Assembly: GCA_020342235.1 (NCBI GenBank)
Contig: CP073213.1
Location: forward strand, 1,776,501-1,840,500
Source of the DNA: Saccharomycopsis phalli
Taxonomy: Eukaryota > Ascomycota > Saccharomycetes > Ascoideales > Saccharomycopsidaceae
Reading direction: 5' to 3'
Length of the DNA stretch: 64,000 nucleotides
Position 1 is the stretch's first letter; the number at the start of each line of letters is the position of its first letter. The position numbers and the translations under genes were made by a program. This document shows positions 38,080-48,373 of this stretch, piece by piece. The notes below the pieces were generated by a model. That model worked only from the letters and a program-made list of their open reading frames with translations. It was not told the DNA's origin and searched no databases.

Positions 38080-40101
38080 TTAGTATTGATCTTTAGTAGA
38101 AGCAATGATTTCCTCCACGCTATCAGGGTTGGCCAAAGTGGAAATGTCTCCTATTTGATCAGCTTCATTACTAACAATCTTTCTCAAGATCCGTCTCATG
38201 ATCTTGCCAGATCTTGTCTTTGGCAAGTCCTTGACAATAATGACGGACTTTGGTGCAGCAAAAGGACCAATCTCGCTTCTGACTTTCATTCTCAAGTCAG
38301 TTCTCAAGGCCAACTCTTTGCTCTTTACATCAACGTCACTCTCGGACAAAATGCCGTCCTTCAAAGCAACATAAGCCACAATGGCTTGACCTGTAAGGTC
38401 GTCGTGAATACCAACGACAGCACCCTCAGCAACACCAGTGTGCTCGATCAAAGAGGCCTCGATTTCTGAGGTAGACAATCTGTGGCCACTCACGTTCACC
38501 ACGTCGTCAACTCTGCCTCTAATCCAGTAGTATCCGTCGTGGTCTCTTCCAGCACCGTCACCTGTGAAGTAGTAGCCTGGGTAAGGCTTAAGATATGTGT
38601 CAATGTACCGGTTGTGGTTCTTGTAGACCGATCTGGCCATTGAAGGCCATGGCTTTTTGATGGCCAAGACCCCGGCAACGTCATTGTCAGTCAACTCTTT
38701 TCCACTGACTGGGTCGATGATAACAGCCTCAATGCCAAAGAAAGGCACAGTGGCAGAACCTGGCTTGGTTGGAATGACACCAGCCAAAGGAGCAATCAAA
38801 TGGGAGCCGGACTCTGTTTGCCAGTAAGTGTCGGAAATGTGGCATCTGCCATTGCCGATCTTCTCGTCATACCAGTGCCAGAGTTCTGGGGCAATAGGCT
38901 CACCAACCGAGCCCAAGGTACGGAGCGAGGAGATGTCGTACTTGGCGATTTCTTCTTCACCCTTCTTCTTGATCAATCTCAATGCAGTTGGAGCAACGTA
39001 GAAATGGGTGGCTCTATACTTTTCCACAATTCTCCAGTATCTTCCGATATCTGGGTACACTGGAGTACTCTCGAAGATAATGGAGGTCGTTCCGAGCAAC
39101 AATGGGCCGTAAAGCGCATAGGTGTGACCGGTGATCCAACCAACATCTCCGGCAGTGAACAAAACATCCTCTGGGTGCACGTCGAAGATGTACTTGGTGG
39201 ACAAGGCAGCACCAAGCAAATAACCAGCGGTAGAATGGACGACTCCCTTTGGAGATCCAGTCGAGCCGGAGGTGTATAACAAGAACAACGGATCCTCTGA
39301 GTTAACAGAGGCGTGTGGAAGGTAGCCTGGGAACTTCTCCACTTCCTCATGCCACCAAAAGTCTCTTCCCTTTTTGAAGTCAACTTCGTTGCTGGTTCTT
39401 TGATAGACCAAGACCTTCTCGACAACGTCGCCGCATTCAGCCAAACCTTCGTCGACGATTTTCTTGGTGTGCACCAATTTTCCGCCACGCTTACCTTGGT
39501 TGCAAGTGATCACCACCTTGGAGTTTGCGTCCACGACTCTGTCTCTGACGGATCCGGCACTGAACCCGGCAAAGATGACAGAGTGAACTGCTCCAATTCT
39601 AGCAACGGCAAGCATAGAGATGATGGCCGCAGGAATCATAGGAAGGTAGATGGCCACAGTGTCGCCTTTCTTGACACCCCACGATTGGAGCACGGCAGCA
39701 ACCTTTGACACTTCGATCAACAACTGGCCAAAAGTTATGGTCTCGCTATCCTCTTCGTCGTCTGCCTCGTATATCAACGCGACCTTGTCTGGGTTCTCGA
39801 ATGCGTGACGGTCAACACAGTTGTAGGCAGCGTTGAGTTCACCATTTAAGAACCACGAAGCATTGGCATCCTTGAAAGAACCATGCTTGACCTTGCTGTA
39901 TGGCTTGTCCCATGACAATAACTCGGTAGCCTTGTCGCCAAAAAACTTCTCAGGCTCGTTGATGGATTGCTCATACAATTGTTGGTACTTTTCAACAGAC
40001 TCAATATATGGTCTGTTTTGCGGACGGTTCTCGTAAAAGACACTTGGTGTGGTTCTGGCAGTTACTGCGTTTGCCTCATGTACGACGTCGTGGCTGGCCA
40101 T
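38080..40101 (-). CDS. ACS2: Acetyl-CoA synthetase
   Basis: This 673-residue enzyme makes acetyl-CoA from acetate, ATP and CoA through an acetyl-AMP intermediate, supplying the nucleocytosolic pool. The adenylate-forming motif [14 protein letters not shown] is intact. [28 protein letters not shown] and the catalytic lysine region [11 protein letters not shown] are all present. The frame extends 31 codons further to a GTG, but the homologous start [13 protein letters not shown] is the ATG at 40101. Yeasts have two isoforms; overall likeness favours the Acs2 type, but I cannot exclude Acs1. Divergent from ISM1, and two genes away from ICL1. Confidence 0.93.
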   Translation of the reverse strand: MASHDVVHEANAVTARTTPSVFYENRPQNRPYIESVEKYQQLYEQSINEPEKFFGDKATELLSWDKPYSKVKHGSFKDANASWFLNGELNAAYNCVDRHAFENPDKVALIYEADDEEDSETITFGQLLIEVSKVAAVLQSWGVKKGDTVAIYLPMIPAAIISMLAVARIGAVHSVIFAGFSAGSVRDRVVDANSKVVITCNQGKRGGKLVHTKKIVDEGLAECGDVVEKVLVYQRTSNEVDFKKGRDFWWHEEVEKFPGYLPHASVNSEDPLFLLYTSGSTGSPKGVVHSTAGYLLGAALSTKYIFDVHPEDVLFTAGDVGWITGHTYALYGPLLLGTTSIIFESTPVYPDIGRYWRIVEKYRATHFYVAPTALRLIKKKGEEEIAKYDISSLRTLGSVGEPIAPELWHWYDEKIGNGRCHISDTYWQTESGSHLIAPLAGVIPTKPGSATVPFFGIEAVIIDPVSGKELTDNDVAGVLAIKKPWPSMARSVYKNHNRYIDTYLKPYPGYYFTGDGAGRDHDGYYWIRGRVDDVVNVSGHRLSTSEIEASLIEHTGVAEGAVVGIHDDLTGQAIVAYVALKDGILSESDVDVKSKELALRTDLRMKVRSEIGPFAAPKSVIIVKDLPKTRSGKIMRRILRKIVSNEADQIGDISTLANPDSVEEIIASTKDQY

Positions 40102-40458
40102 TGTTAACAGAGAAGTTGTTGAGTGTGTTCTCAAGGTGAAAAATGGAGGTCTCGTACAGATATATGGATGGCACTTTGTTGGGTCACGCTCCACGAAAAA
40201 TTAGGTTGAGCCCTCCTTTGCCCCCACATAGGGTAATGCTGACACAGCCGGCTTTACGTTGATCGACAGCAAATCCAACTGCTATTCCATCATCATCTTT
40301 ATAATACCCTCTTGTATTGCTGCTGTCATTCTCCTTACCACTGTATATATTCTTTGTTGAGTACCCTGTATATACCAAACGCATGGCTGTACATACGGAT
40401 ATACCAGTACACCGGCTCTATTATTACTATTTTCAAACTGGTGGAAATTCCAACATCA
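40102..40458. promoter_or_regulatory. Divergent acetyl-CoA synthetase / ISM1 promoter
   Basis: This 357-bp region contains a CCCCCAC motif near 40220 (Mig1- or Adr1-like, weak evidence). Open frames here extend from the neighbouring genes and are not genes. Confidence 0.45.
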
Positions 40459-43347
40459 ATGCTAAGGCGGTACTTCTCCTGCTCAAGAGAGCTCTTGAAT
40501 ACCAATCATCAGTATTCAAAGACTTTAGCATTACCTGTCACTACATTTCCCAGTCGGTCGTCAGCAGCACTCAATGAATCTTACTTGAAAATCAGCACTG
40601 ACGTATTGTACCAGCACCAAACTACTCTTCCCTCTGGTAACTTCAAAAATAATCATTTATTCATCTTGCATGACGGACCACCTTATGCCAATGGTGACTT
40701 GCACTTGGGCCATTCCATAAATAAGGTTTTGAAAGATATCATCAACAGAAGTAAGCTCTTGAACAATCAGTACCAAGTGAAGTACATCCCGGGATTCGAC
40801 TGTCATGGCCTTCCAATTGAGCTAAAGGCACTAAATACCATAAAAAAGGACGATCTCACCACCGAATTATCTGCTATTGAAGTTCGAAAAGCCGCAAGAA
40901 ACCATGCCTTGCTGACTATTGAAAATCAGACCAAGTCGTTTAAACTGTTTGGCGTCATGGGTGAATGGGAGAGCCCATACCGGACCCTAGACAGGCTGTA
41001 TGAAATCAATCAGCTAAACTTATTTAAGGAAATGTACAAAAATCGTCTTATAAAACGTCAAAAAAGACCCGTTTACTGGGGTTGTGAAACTGGCACTGCC
41101 TTGGCTGAGGGCGAATTGGAATATAATGAGAAACATAAATCAGTGGCTGCCTTTATAAAATTTCCTATTGTCGACGATTTAAAATTAAGACAACGAGAGA
41201 AATTACACAATAAGCCTGTTGCTTGTCTAATCTGGACTTCTACTCCGTGGACTATTGCTGCAAACAGAGCAATATGTATCAACCACGAGTTTGAATATAC
41301 CCTACTTGAAACTGACAAGGAGTATCTCATTTGTCAGACTGACTTGGCCAAGAATTTTATTGACGAAACTACTAAATCTACCGGAATAGTTTTTCCGGGA
41401 AAAGACTTACTTGGTCTCTTCTACACTAACCCAGTAATTCAAGGTTCGTCGTTCCCAATACTACATGCTGATCACGTCACCAACATAACTGGTACGGGAC
41501 TTGTCCATACCGCCCCGGGACACGGTCAAGAAGATTATTTGGTGGGCCTCTCGAACGGAATAGAAATATATTCTCCAGTGGATAACAAGGGTAGATACAC
41601 TCTGGAAGTTGCCCCAGAATTTGCATCTCTTGTTGGACTAAAGGTACTTCATGAGGGAACCAAGACCATGTTGAAGTTACTCAAGGAGAATGATATGATT
41701 TTTAAAATTAATTATAACTTGATTCATTCTTATCCATATGACTGGCGTTCGAAAAAGCCTATTATCATTAGATCCACGCCTCAATGGTTCACAGACTTGT
41801 CTACAGTCAAGTCTCGTGCGCTACAGTCATTGGAGGACGTCAAGTTTCACCCTGAAAAAGGGCGCAACCGTCTTTCCAGTTTCATCAAGAATAGAAATGA
41901 GTGGTGTATTTCTAGACAGAGATACTGGGGTGTTCCTATTCCTGTCTTTTATCATAAAGTCACTGGCGAACCTCTTGTGAATGAAGAATTAATTAGTCTG
42001 ATCATCGATAAAATCGCCCAGTTAGGAAGTGATGCCTGGTTTGAGCCGGAGGATTCTATAGAACGATGGCTTCCGAGTGACCATAATGTAGATCCAAAGG
42101 ATTATCGCAAAGGGAAAGATACAATGGATGTATGGTTTGATAGTGGCTCCAGTTGGACATTTATAAGGGACTTATTAGAGAAGAAAGCAATAACCGACAG
42201 AAAATTTTTGGCAGACGTTTATTTGGAGGGCTCAGACCAACATAGAGGATGGTTTCAGTCCTCCTTGTTGACAAAAATTGCCATCGGAGACTTGAGTGCG
42301 CCATTTTCAACCGTAGTCACACACGGCTTCACGCTCGATGGAAAAGGTCTGAAAATGTCCAAATCTATTGGAAATACTGTTGATCCCCAAGATGTAATTC
42401 TTGGTAAGAAAGGCATTCCAAAGCTTGGTGTTGACGGGCTAAGATTGTGGATTGCCTCAGCAGAATATACTAGTGACTTGACCATGAGTAATGTCATTTT
42501 GAGACATGTGTCGGATAACTTGAAGAAAATAAGAGTTACCTTCAGATTTATTTTGGGTAACTTGGGTGACTATCAGTATAGAGAGTCGCAGTTATCATTG
42601 TTGGATAAGTATGTCTTGACTAAACTAAATAAATTGGTGGCCACTTGTGACAAGCACTATAATGAGTTTCAATTCAACAGAGTAATTCAAGATCTAAATT
42701 ACTTTATCAATGTTGAACTTTCTGCAATTTATTTTAATGTGATCAAGGATAAGCTATACGCTGATAATGCAAACTGTGATTCTATCAAATTTGTTCTCAG
42801 CCAGATTTTATTTGCCCAATTGCATATTTTGTCTCCTGTCCTTCCCGTGATCACACAGGAAGTTTGGGAACATTTACCAAAGTCTCTTAAGTCAGATGCA
42901 ACTAATCCATTAATTCATAACTATGTCTTTGACTCAACCAACGACCAAGAGGTTATTGAACTTTTTGAAAAGAAGATATGGGTATTGAGAGACGAGGCGT
43001 TGAAAATTATTGAGATAGGCAGAAAAGATGACAAATCTATTCGCAATTCGTTAGAAGTTGACTTGGTTATTCAATCAATGACAAAGTTTTCGGCTTTTAT
43101 CAAGGAGAAATTTCCGGATATTCAAGAATTGGCGGACATTTTGCTTGTATCACATGTTAAATTTGCTGATGCTGCGGATATTAGTGAATGCCGATATCAA
43201 AAGGATATTACTATTGACGAAGAAAACTTTAAAGTATCCATAGTGAATTCCGAGCAATTTAAATGCCCTCGATGTTGGAAGTATACTGCACCAGTGCAAG
43301 AGGATTTGTGTGTACGATGTGAAGGAGTATTACAAAAATGTAAATAG
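40459..43347 (+). CDS. ISM1: Mitochondrial isoleucyl-tRNA synthetase
   Basis: Class I aminoacyl-tRNA synthetase of 962 residues charging mitochondrial tRNA-Ile. MLRRYFSCSRELLNTNHQ is a plausible matrix presequence. The HIGH motif is HLGH within PPYANGDLHLGHSINKVLKD. The editing domain has LIWTSTPWTIAANRAI, and KMSKS is present in LKMSKSIGN. The C-terminal zinc finger CPRCWKY...CVRC is also seen. A CTG codon lies just before KMSKS. The open frame runs back 49 codons to a TTG, but ATG at 40459 is the first in frame and gives the presequence. Confidence 0.95.
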   Translation: MLRRYFSCSRELLNTNHQYSKTLALPVTTFPSRSSAALNESYLKISTDVLYQHQTTLPSGNFKNNHLFILHDGPPYANGDLHLGHSINKVLKDIINRSKLLNNQYQVKYIPGFDCHGLPIELKALNTIKKDDLTTELSAIEVRKAARNHALLTIENQTKSFKLFGVMGEWESPYRTLDRLYEINQLNLFKEMYKNRLIKRQKRPVYWGCETGTALAEGELEYNEKHKSVAAFIKFPIVDDLKLRQREKLHNKPVACLIWTSTPWTIAANRAICINHEFEYTLLETDKEYLICQTDLAKNFIDETTKSTGIVFPGKDLLGLFYTNPVIQGSSFPILHADHVTNITGTGLVHTAPGHGQEDYLVGLSNGIEIYSPVDNKGRYTLEVAPEFASLVGLKVLHEGTKTMLKLLKENDMIFKINYNLIHSYPYDWRSKKPIIIRSTPQWFTDLSTVKSRALQSLEDVKFHPEKGRNRLSSFIKNRNEWCISRQRYWGVPIPVFYHKVTGEPLVNEELISLIIDKIAQLGSDAWFEPEDSIERWLPSDHNVDPKDYRKGKDTMDVWFDSGSSWTFIRDLLEKKAITDRKFLADVYLEGSDQHRGWFQSSLLTKIAIGDLSAPFSTVVTHGFTLDGKGLKMSKSIGNTVDPQDVILGKKGIPKLGVDGLRLWIASAEYTSDLTMSNVILRHVSDNLKKIRVTFRFILGNLGDYQYRESQLSLLDKYVLTKLNKLVATCDKHYNEFQFNRVIQDLNYFINVELSAIYFNVIKDKLYADNANCDSIKFVLSQILFAQLHILSPVLPVITQEVWEHLPKSLKSDATNPLIHNYVFDSTNDQEVIELFEKKIWVLRDEALKIIEIGRKDDKSIRNSLEVDLVIQSMTKFSAFIKEKFPDIQELADILLVSHVKFADAADISECRYQKDITIDEENFKVSIVNSEQFKCPRCWKYTAPVQEDLCVRCEGVLQKCK

Positions 43348-44046
43348 ACATGAATAAAAACTATGTATAATATAGAAGAAATAATGTAGAAGAAATAATG
43401 TAAAAGTATTATAAAACGGAGTACGGTAAATTTGTAGTGGTATTTTTGAAATAGCCTTAAATTAGCAATGTCATGACTATAATCTATTTTTCTGCTATTC
43501 AAAAACAAGTATCAATTTTTTGTAACAGATTTTAACTTATAATAATAATAATATTTTTTCAAGGCTATAGCTATACTAGGCTCCTAGAGGAGTTCGATAC
43601 CTCGCCGTCTAAGATTAAGAACGATGCTGCTATGTGTCGTCAAAAGAAAACTCTGCAACAGAGATAAAAATCTTTCGACTAGAACTAGTGAACATGTAAA
43701 GTAATGGGCATTGGAGGGGTAGTGAGATTTCCCTAGGTTGTAGGTGACTTGGGCCACTCCCCAGGATACTAGCACAGTAGCCCTCCTAACGTGATTTTAA
43801 CTTACAGTGGCTATTTTAATCTATTGCGTTACTGGTTAGTATTAAAATACAACACAATATAAAGTATTTGAACCTTGTCAATTTCCCTTAATTACTGAAA
43901 CTTGCATTTTTGATAAAAAGGCCTTGGGATAACCTGGTGACAGCACCATTTTTACGTTGCAAGTCAATGCTTCAAGCTGATATTACAGAATGTTAAAGAA
44001 TATTTATTTCCACCATAATAACTTCGTAGGCACAACTGTAGTTTCA
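43348..44046. other. Gap between convergent ISM1 and ICL1 genes
   Basis: This 699-bp stretch lies between two gene 3' ends. It starts with a perfect 14-bp tandem duplication (TAGAAGAAATAATG at 43373-43386 and 43387-43400) and contains a hairpin-rich block at 43563-43782, described separately. No protein gene was recognised. Confidence 0.55.
43563..43782 (+). ncRNA. Candidate structured non-coding RNA (speculative)
   Basis: The outer ends can pair (GGCTA at 43563-43567 with TAGCC at 43778-43782). Perfect small hairpins lie inside: CTCC/GGAG at 43581-43592, CTCTG/CAGAG at 43651-43663 and ACTAG/CTAGT at 43678-43689. AGTTCGATACC at 43591-43601 resembles a Pol III B box with two mismatches. The local base composition is also less AT-rich than its flanks. 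I tried to match it to tRNA, U-snRNA, SRP RNA, RNase P and H/ACA snoRNA and could not; strand is a guess. Confidence 0.25.
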
Positions 44047-45693
44047 CTACAATTTCTCTGCCTTGAACTGATCCTCAGTCACACCCTTGCCCATGGCAGC
44101 GGTAGAACTGACACCGCCTGTTGTCATTTTCAAGATATTGTCAATCATCTCAGCACCGGACCATTTCTGGTGCTTCACGACCTCAACTCCCCCTTCGATT
44201 TCTTTAGTCTGAATATTCTGGCCATATGCCTTCATACCAAACTTGGCAAAGTCTCTAGCAAAGTTATCTACTGCCAATGCAGTGGTGTGCAAACCGGCCA
44301 AGGTGATGAATTGCCAGACATAGCCCAACTGGCCCAATCTCTTGATGTAAGTCTCTTGTTCAGCTGGAGACATTGCCAAGTTCCAGTTGAAGGATGGTGA
44401 CAAGTTGTAGGATAACCATTGATCTGGGTAAGCGGCCTTGATACCTTGGGCGAATTCCTTGGCTTGCTCATAGTCTGGGCGGGCGGATTCCATCCAGATC
44501 AAGTCGGCGTAAGGCGCATATGCTCTTCCTCTGTTGACGGCACACTGGGTTCCTCCTCTTATTCTGTAGTAGCCCTCTCTTACTCTTGGAGCCTCCCAGT
44601 TGAAGTAGAAGTCTTTGCCGGTCAACTCCTTGGCCAACCGTCTGGCCTCCTTGTTGGATGTGCCGGACAATGGATTGACGGCTTTCTTGAACTTTGCAAT
44701 GAGGGCCTGTTTATTTGGGTACGATCCGTTGTTGATTGCCTCGATGACGACCTCGTCAAACAACTTCAACCCGGCTTTTGAGAGCCAGTTGCTTTCGACG
44801 TCACTGAGCTGCGCACCACTAAGACCCTTACCCTCGGCCTCGATCAAGGCGGAGTTCAAGTCTGGGATATCTGGGTTGGTGGAGCCCAAGATGTAGTAGT
44901 GGTCGCGAGGGTCGATGGTGGAAGTAAGCAAAGTGGCTGCCTCAGAGTCGGTTCTGGCGACACAGAGCAAGTCAGAGCCGCTGATATCAGCCGAGGCTCG
45001 GATGGCGACCAATCTGTTGATGTGTTCCTGGATAGGCACAAGGACCTTCCCGGCCATGTGGCCGCACTTTTTGGTGCCTGGAGCCTGGTCCTCGACATGG
45101 ACACCAGCCGCACCACGCTCGATGAACATCTTGACCAACTTGATGATGGCAGTGGTACCTCCATGGCCGGTGTCGGCGTCGGCGATGATTGGACGGAGGA
45201 AGTCTGTGTAAGGAGTCTGGGCTCTCTGCTGCTTAGTCAAGCGCAGTCTCTCCTCGTGCTGCTTTCTGTCATGGAACAATTGCGCAAAGAACAAGTGCTC
45301 GACCTTGTTTGGAACCGTGTCCATAGGGTAGTCGGCCAAGTCTGGGCCCGGCTCATTGGAGGTGGAGGCGGTAGAAGAACACTGCCATCCAGAGACATAC
45401 ACTGTGTCCAAGTACTTGGCCATCTGGGAGACCTGGACAGGGTCCAAGGCACCAAAGGTCACTGAGGAAGTGCGGTTGGCGTCGTGGTCTTCCAAGAGCT
45501 TGAACAACTTCTGAGCCTGCTTGGAGGAAGGATACTCGATCTTCAAAGTTCCTCGCTTCTGAGCAATCTCTTCCGCGGTATAAATTCTCTTGGTCTTTCT
45601 CCATCTAGGTTGCAGCCACCATCTTTGGATGTCAGCGACTTCCTGGTGAAAAGCGGCATCTTCGGCGTCAAGGTCAATTGTAGTGTAAGGCAT
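44047..45693 (-). CDS. ICL1: Isocitrate lyase
   Basis: This 548-residue enzyme splits isocitrate into succinate and glyoxylate, the first committed step of the glyoxylate cycle, essential for growth on C2 compounds and fatty acids. The catalytic motif [11 protein letters not shown] is intact; so are [12 protein letters not shown] (metal and substrate binding) and the C-terminal NLSPSFNW. The protein ends AEKL, a possible weak variant of a peroxisomal signal. ATG at 45693 begins [18 protein letters not shown]. Codons are strongly biased and the gene is GC-rich, as expected for high expression. TTTATATA at 45735-45742 (TATATAAA on the minus strand) is the likely TATA box. Confidence 0.97.
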   Translation of the reverse strand: MPYTTIDLDAEDAAFHQEVADIQRWWLQPRWRKTKRIYTAEEIAQKRGTLKIEYPSSKQAQKLFKLLEDHDANRTSSVTFGALDPVQVSQMAKYLDTVYVSGWQCSSTASTSNEPGPDLADYPMDTVPNKVEHLFFAQLFHDRKQHEERLRLTKQQRAQTPYTDFLRPIIADADTGHGGTTAIIKLVKMFIERGAAGVHVEDQAPGTKKCGHMAGKVLVPIQEHINRLVAIRASADISGSDLLCVARTDSEAATLLTSTIDPRDHYYILGSTNPDIPDLNSALIEAEGKGLSGAQLSDVESNWLSKAGLKLFDEVVIEAINNGSYPNKQALIAKFKKAVNPLSGTSNKEARRLAKELTGKDFYFNWEAPRVREGYYRIRGGTQCAVNRGRAYAPYADLIWMESARPDYEQAKEFAQGIKAAYPDQWLSYNLSPSFNWNLAMSPAEQETYIKRLGQLGYVWQFITLAGLHTTALAVDNFARDFAKFGMKAYGQNIQTKEIEGGVEVVKHQKWSGAEMIDNILKMTTGGVSSTAAMGKGVTEDQFKAEKL

Positions 45694-46121
45694 GGTTAAT
45701 TTGTATAATGAACAAGTACACAGAATTATTGCGGTTTATATACACCTAGCCGCTCCCGGGGATTTCTGCCATTACAATACGCCTGGAAAAAACGCACATG
45801 CGGAAGTGCACCCGAAACGGGAAAGTAATCTGGGGATGCGGACCTCGGGACAATGGGAATCCAATTTAGAAAGTGTATGAGCGAATTACCCGGAATCCAT
45901 TCCGAGTGAATGGTTGGCACTGTCGCACGGTGCAGTGGAACTTTCGATAGCCCGAGCCTGCTTATGTAATTTAGCGTTTTTTTAACCATGCTAAAATGCA
46001 GCCTTTGGACCTTGACAGCCGCCGGGATCGGACCTGGTCGTGAACCACATCCTCGCTTGACTGCTTGATCACGTGTGCGACGATTGGAAAAGTAGCAACA
46101 AAGGTCAAGGTGACTACAGCC
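45694..46121. promoter_or_regulatory. Divergent ICL1 / RMD-family promoter
   Basis: The 428-bp region includes the ICL1 TATA element (45735-45742) and the inverted repeat at 45897-45913. A CACGTG box lies at 46070-46075, about 50 bp before the RMD-family ATG. Confidence 0.6.
45897..45913. promoter_or_regulatory. CCATTC inverted repeat, possible carbon-source element
   Basis: CCATTC, five bases, GAATGG form a perfect inverted repeat 204 bp upstream of ICL1. The half CCATTC is the left part of the S. cerevisiae carbon-source-responsive element (CCATTCATCCG), bound by Cat8/Sip4 in gluconeogenic promoters including ICL1. The full element is not present, so the assignment is tentative. Confidence 0.45.
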
Positions 46122-47294
46122 ATGTCTGAAACCACTCCCTTGTTGGTTACTGATTCTAGCAAAAATATAAAAGTGCCACCTTTGCAGGGCTCCGCCAGTG
46201 CGGGTATCAAAATTGTACCGCAAAGAACCTCCAAGACCACCCAAAAGTTGAAGCTTTTGCCAGATGAACCGGCATTGGATGACGATGAGGAAAGCGGCAG
46301 AGACGTGTACTCGCAGGTGACCCGAATCAAGGAGACGTCTGCTAGAAAAGATGCTGAGCGATTGGGTAAAGCCCAGCGGGAGTTTTTGCCCAGGGTCACG
46401 GGATATTGCACTGCCTCTAGTTATAAAATGAGAGACTTGGTTAAATGGTTGAATGACATTCGAAAAAAGAACAAGACATGGCCAAAGTTGATAGACGAGT
46501 GTTTGTACACGCCATTTACATTCCAAGCAAGACCTGGCTCGCAGGAAAACTGCGATGATTTGATCAGATTGGACGAAGAGGGCGGAGAAATTAACGTGGC
46601 TCCTACCAAGAAGGACTTGTTTATCTTTGATTACGGGGTCATTGTATTTTGGGGCTTCACAAAGGAGGAAGAGGGACGTTTTTTGGCACTTTTGGAAAAG
46701 TTTGAAAACGAAAAGTTGGCAGACGAGGACGTGCAGATTGAAGAATTCAACTACTACGTCACCAAGTCATACCAGCCGAGAATATACAACGATTTTATCA
46801 CGCTCCGCGATGGTGATAACTATATGTTGAAGCTATCCATTTCACATGCCATTGCACAGTCAGTCAAGATATCATTGTTTGAGGAGTTGGTGGATAACAC
46901 CATTGAAGATACACAGGGAATCCCACAGCAGATTGCGCTGCTTGGGAAAGTTTTGATGAAGAGGGCAGACATTATGAAAAGCATTGGGGAGCTTTTTATA
47001 TTGCGTATTAATATCAATTTGCACGGGTCAGTTTTGGATTCGCCCGAGCTCATGTGGGCCGAGCCACACTTGGAGCCAATTTACCAGGCGTCAAGAGGCT
47101 ACTTGGAGATAAATCAGCGAGTCGAGTTATTGAACCAGCGCTTGGAGGTCATAAACGATCTTCTACAAATGCTCAAGGAGCAATTGGGGCACCTGCACGA
47201 GGAGTATTTAGAGGTGATTGTGATTGTATTGATTGCAGTGGAGGTGTTGGTATCAGTGATAAATATCATAGTGGATGTCGCTACCGATAGTTAA
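46122..47294 (+). CDS. RMD1/RMD8-family (DUF155) membrane protein
   Basis: A 390-residue protein of the family that includes yeast Rmd1, Rmd8 and mitochondrial Mrx10/RMND1. The conserved core is RVTGYCTASSYKM, then FIFDYGVIVFWGFTKEEE, YQPRIYNDFITL, LSISHAIAQSVKISLFE and YLEINQRVELLNQRLEV. One transmembrane segment lies near the C-terminus (VIVIVLIAVEVLVSVINII). The absence of a presequence and the family fit argue for the cytosol-facing Rmd1/Rmd8 type rather than Mrx10. Molecular function is poorly known. The open frame begins at TTG; ATG is at 46122. Its stop is 20 bp from that of ECM15. Confidence 0.85.
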   Translation: MSETTPLLVTDSSKNIKVPPLQGSASAGIKIVPQRTSKTTQKLKLLPDEPALDDDEESGRDVYSQVTRIKETSARKDAERLGKAQREFLPRVTGYCTASSYKMRDLVKWLNDIRKKNKTWPKLIDECLYTPFTFQARPGSQENCDDLIRLDEEGGEINVAPTKKDLFIFDYGVIVFWGFTKEEEGRFLALLEKFENEKLADEDVQIEEFNYYVTKSYQPRIYNDFITLRDGDNYMLKLSISHAIAQSVKISLFEELVDNTIEDTQGIPQQIALLGKVLMKRADIMKSIGELFILRININLHGSVLDSPELMWAEPHLEPIYQASRGYLEINQRVELLNQRLEVINDLLQMLKEQLGHLHEEYLEVIVIVLIAVEVLVSVINIIVDVATDS

Positions 47295-47314
47295 ATATAA
47301 TATATATTAGAATT

Positions 47315-47735
47315 TTATTTCATGGCCTTCAACTTTTGCTCCACGACCTTGATTTTGTCTTCCGCAGTTTGGTGCTTGTCGGTTCTAGTGCCCACTCTAA
47401 TGTCACTTTGGACCCTCAATACGCCATCGTTATGAAGCAATTGATGCATCTCACCAATAAGCGTCATAACCTCGTCCCATGGGCCTTCTATTGCGGTTAG
47501 TAACTCTTGCGGATTATGCCTGTACACTTACCAATGGTAGTTCCCGCGGAATGCAAGGTGGATTTCAAGTGCGATTTACGAACCAAGTTCTCCACAAGGG
47601 CAACCTCGTTTGAAACAGAGGCTGTACCGGTTCCAATCTCAAGTTAGTAATTGACAATGTAATTTAAGACTAAGTGAAAAAAAAAATACTTACTGGAATC
47701 AAACAAATGTCGGCCAAGCAACGTAAATTCACCAT
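47315..47735 (-). CDS. ECM15: Ecm15-like small protein (UPF0045 family), two introns
   Basis: A 106-residue protein of the family of yeast Ecm15 and bacterial MTH1187-like proteins, thought to bind thiamine-related pyrimidines. Exons are 47694-47735, 47532-47637 and 47315-47487. Intron 1 (47638-47693, 56 nt) has GTAAGT, TACTAAC and TTGAG. Intron 2 (47488-47531, 44 nt) has GTAAGT, TACTAAC and CAATAG. The spliced protein reads [28 protein letters not shown] and [19 protein letters not shown], ending with [18 protein letters not shown], matching S. cerevisiae Ecm15 along its length. Without splicing only the last exon is visible. Confidence 0.92.
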
Positions 47736-47848
47736 TTTCGTAATAGTTTTTCAAATGCGCGAATTTGGATTTAGGGAGTGCCGATGAATCATCTCACCTG
47801 ACCGGGTGTCATCTTATCCGCATCACACCCCCAGACCAAATCCACACC

Positions 47849-48373
47849 ATGATCAACACCATAAACAAGGGATTTGGGACTGCTAATGCTATCAGATTAT
47901 TTAGCAGTAGTTCGTTAGCATTCAGCCTGAAGACCAAGCCGGACAAGAAGAGAAGCGCAGTTAGTGTCAAGAAGCTCAGTAAGTTTGTGAAGGAGTTCCA
48001 GCGAATCAAGACCGAGTTACCAAGAGTTCCTTCTACATCACACTTGGACATGCGGAAGTTCAGGGAGGATATGCTCTATTCCGGATACCGTCCGTTGTGT
48101 TTGCCGGTCAAAACCCGAGCCTCGGTGCTCATGTTCAACAAAAACGGAGCAGCTCTGAGCAATGCCAATGCTAAATACATTGAGCCGAACATCTGGAATA
48201 ACTCGGCAGTGGGGACCCAAAAATTCAAGGAAATGGATAATATTCCGTACAAAATATTGATGGGCTTGAAGCCGTTCCACCCACCACTAGACACCCCAGC
48301 TACAATCAAAAAAGAGGAGGAGAACAAGGATATCAACTGGAAAGAATACTTCACCAAACATGGATACAACTAG
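47849..48373 (+). CDS. SUE1: Mitochondrial Pet20/Sue1-family protein
   Basis: A 174-residue protein. The N-terminus MINTINKGFGTANAIRLFSS is a typical mitochondrial presequence. The block ELPRVPSTSHLDMRKFREDM followed by LLYSGYRPL-type sequence (MLYSGYRPLCLP) is the Pet20-family signature shared by Pet20 and Sue1, the latter needed for degradation of unstable cytochrome c forms. Pet20 and Sue1 are related, and I choose Sue1 because yeasts outside Saccharomyces usually keep one gene. The frame extends 28 codons further back to a TTG; the ATG is 47849. Confidence 0.72.
   Translation: MINTINKGFGTANAIRLFSSSSLAFSLKTKPDKKRSAVSVKKLSKFVKEFQRIKTELPRVPSTSHLDMRKFREDMLYSGYRPLCLPVKTRASVLMFNKNGAALSNANAKYIEPNIWNNSAVGTQKFKEMDNIPYKILMGLKPFHPPLDTPATIKKEEENKDINWKEYFTKHGYN

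Noticed and set aside
38080-40194. Acetyl-CoA synthetase starting at 40194
   Set aside because: That codon is GTG and the added 31 residues do not resemble any synthetase; ATG 40101 matches the family start.
40312-40458. N-terminal extension of ISM1 by 49 codons
   Set aside because: The extension begins on TTG, lacks any ATG, and the ATG at 40459 gives a good mitochondrial presequence.
43580-43605. Possible tRNA T-arm around GAGTTCGATACC
   Set aside because: The flanking bases do not give a 5-bp stem with a 7-base loop, and no acceptor stem was found; kept only as a speculative RNA.
44899-45465. 188-codon plus-strand frame inside ICL1
   Set aside because: A shadow of the strongly biased, GC-rich ICL1 codons.
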